The notes below the pieces were generated by a model. The model made no database searches. It worked only from the letters and a program-made list of their open reading frames with translations, and was not told the origin of the DNA. A stretch of DNA of 32,319 nt, taken from the NCBI GenBank assembly GCA_036821485.1, contig DAISJM010000035.1, positions 1-32,319 of the forward strand, in the 5' to 3' direction. How positions within the stretch are numbered: position 1 is the first letter of the stretch; every line of letters starts with the position of its first letter. The position numbers and the translations under genes are program-made. Origin of the DNA: DAISJM01 sp036821485 (GTDB lineage Bacteria > Verrucomicrobiota > Kiritimatiellia > CAIQIC01 > JAGNIJ01). This document shows, piece after piece, positions 31,390-32,319 of this stretch.

Positions 31390-32199
31390 TTACGAAGCGG
31401 GCTTCGAAGGATACTTGCCGTTCAGCGCGTTGCGAATGATTTCCTGCGTGTCTCGCGGGAAATCACTGCGCAGCATCCAGTTCAGGAAGGATGGCTCCTC
31501 GCGGACCACGGTGCGCAGCTTCTCTCCCTGCTTCTTGCCGAAATTCACGACCACCTCGTCGCCTGTCCATCGGAATTTGCCCGTACGATCGACCCAGCTT
31601 GGATCGCGTGGATTGCAGAAGGCGTCCAGTTCATCCATGTCTCTGGGGAGGTCGGGGTACATCCCCAACTGTCCCTGCAGGACGCGGAGTGTCGCGTTGA
31701 CGTCTTCCATCGCGTCGTGGGCAGCAAGGTGCATCTCGCCACAGTAGTACTGGAGTGCGGCCGGGAGGTCGCGCGGCACCTTGCGGTGGAATATCCGTTG
31801 AGCATCCAGTACGCGTCTGCCCTCAACGGAGAACCCCACACCGGCCCTCGCAAACTCCTCGCACAGCACCGGAATGTCGAAACCGAGGATGTTGAAACCG
31901 GCAAGGTCGCAGTCCTCCAGAACGGCGACAATGCGAGGTGCAAGCTGCGCGAAGGGAGGACAGTCCTTCACATCGGCATCTGTGATGCCGTGTACCGCGG
32001 TGGAGTCCGGTGGAATGGGCATCCCCGGATGACAGCGAAAAGTGTGCGACTCCGCCTTGCCATCGGGCGTCAGCTTCAGAATCGCCAGATCAATGATGCG
32101 GTCCAGCTTGCGATTGATGCCGGTCGACTCGATGTCGAATATGGCCAGGGGACGATCCAACTTCAGGGGGAGCGATGCCGAACTGTCGGGTTTGGTCAT
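31390..32199 (-). CDS. DEDDh 3'-5' exonuclease (DnaQ/ExoX-like)
   Basis: A 269-residue nuclease. The DEDDh site is complete: ExoI FDIESTG (Asp22, Glu24), ExoII GFNILGFDIPVL (Asp108) and ExoIII HDAMED (His161, Asp166). After about residue 195 comes a C-terminal domain (FRWTGDEVVVNFGKKQGEKL, then SFLNWMLRSDFPRDTQEII) like the extra domain of ExoX-type exonucleases. It probably trims 3' ends of DNA in repair or proofreading. Upstream on the minus strand a TATAAG (32207-32212) lies seven bases before the ATG with TTGTCG at a 15-base distance; the match is poor, but if real it would make this mRNA leaderless. Confidence 0.92.
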   Translation of the reverse strand: MTKPDSSASLPLKLDRPLAIFDIESTGINRKLDRIIDLAILKLTPDGKAESHTFRCHPGMPIPPDSTAVHGITDADVKDCPPFAQLAPRIVAVLEDCDLAGFNILGFDIPVLCEEFARAGVGFSVEGRRVLDAQRIFHRKVPRDLPAALQYYCGEMHLAAHDAMEDVNATLRVLQGQLGMYPDLPRDMDELDAFCNPRDPSWVDRTGKFRWTGDEVVVNFGKKQGEKLRTVVREEPSFLNWMLRSDFPRDTQEIIRNALNGKYPSKPAS

Positions 32200-32270
32200 A
32201 CATCTTCTTATACATGACGATCACGACCGACAAAACTCCTTTCCCCTGTCATCTGAGGCAACTTCAGCTC

Positions 32271-32284
32271 TGTAAGCGTTTTCT
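32271..32284. promoter_or_regulatory. cre/LacI-family operator-like site at right edge
   Basis: TGTAAGCGTTTTCT fits every position of the catabolite-responsive-element consensus TGWAARCGYTWNCW. It lies in the 120-base region right of the exonuclease start and about 14 bases before a possible -10 box CATAAT (32298-32303) of a gene running off the right edge. A 14-base degenerate match can occur by chance, so the confidence is limited. Confidence 0.4.
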
Positions 32285-32319
32285 TTGCCGTGCAGGGCAT
32301 AATGGAAACCGAAACTATA

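Noticed and set aside
1..32319. tRNA genes, CRISPR arrays, insertion sequences, toxin-antitoxin or phage genes
   Set aside because: I looked for T-loop-like motifs, regularly spaced repeats, transposase motifs and small paired genes and found none that I could support.

Overview
This looks like a chromosomal segment of a GC-rich (about 60%) Gram-negative-type bacterium, probably of the PVC group (Kiritimatiellota/Verrucomicrobiota-like). That placement is inference from the gene mix: HPr kinase with a bare HPr/Enzyme I pair, a eukaryote-like UDP-sugar pyrophosphorylase, CdaA/CdaR, a YdjY-domain protein, very large secreted glycosidases, and TTTTCCAA/TTGGAAAA palindromes. There is no rRNA or other decisive marker. 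I see no tRNA, CRISPR array, insertion sequence or prophage. Coding density is high and most genes run left to right.

Layout. (1) 1-3922: end of hprK, then ptsH, ptsI and metK, closed by a strong hairpin terminator. (2) 3932-5356 (-): a UDPGP-family uridylyltransferase convergent with metK. (3) 5483-15229: a carbohydrate locus. An intracellular GH35-like enzyme (-) diverges from a LacI-family regulator that is start-stop coupled to two exported proteins: a GH42-like enzyme and a 1205-residue glycoamylase / second alpha-alpha toroid / CBM9 protein. The gap between the divergent genes carries a good sigma70 promoter and two operator-like inverted repeats. (4) 15369-19188: archease, RtcB RNA ligase and PolX, with unusual short repeats in the gaps. 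(5) 19232-22205: a HAD phosphatase, a membrane-anchored TPR protein, and a secreted protein that reads as an archaemetzincin that has lost its catalytic residues. (6) 22230-31095: serS, tilS, ftsH, folP, cdaA, cdaR, then a TPR protein and a YdjY-domain protein. (7) 31123-32199: a NifU-like iron-sulfur scaffold domain and, convergent with it, a DEDDh exonuclease. A LacI/cre-like site lies at the right edge.

How the genes may work together. HprK, HPr (His15 and Ser46 both present) and Enzyme I without any sugar-specific Enzyme II nearby suggest a regulatory phosphorelay. The LacI locus looks like a self-contained system for an exported glycan; its glycoamylase/GH144-like domain beside a GH35 protein makes beta-1,2-glucan a specific, testable candidate substrate. 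Archease and RtcB form a known RNA-ligation pair. The serS-to-YdjY stretch joins translation, membrane proteolysis, folate synthesis and cyclic-di-AMP synthesis, closely packed with several overlaps. Several promoters can be read by eye, and three share the -35 hexamer TTGCAT.
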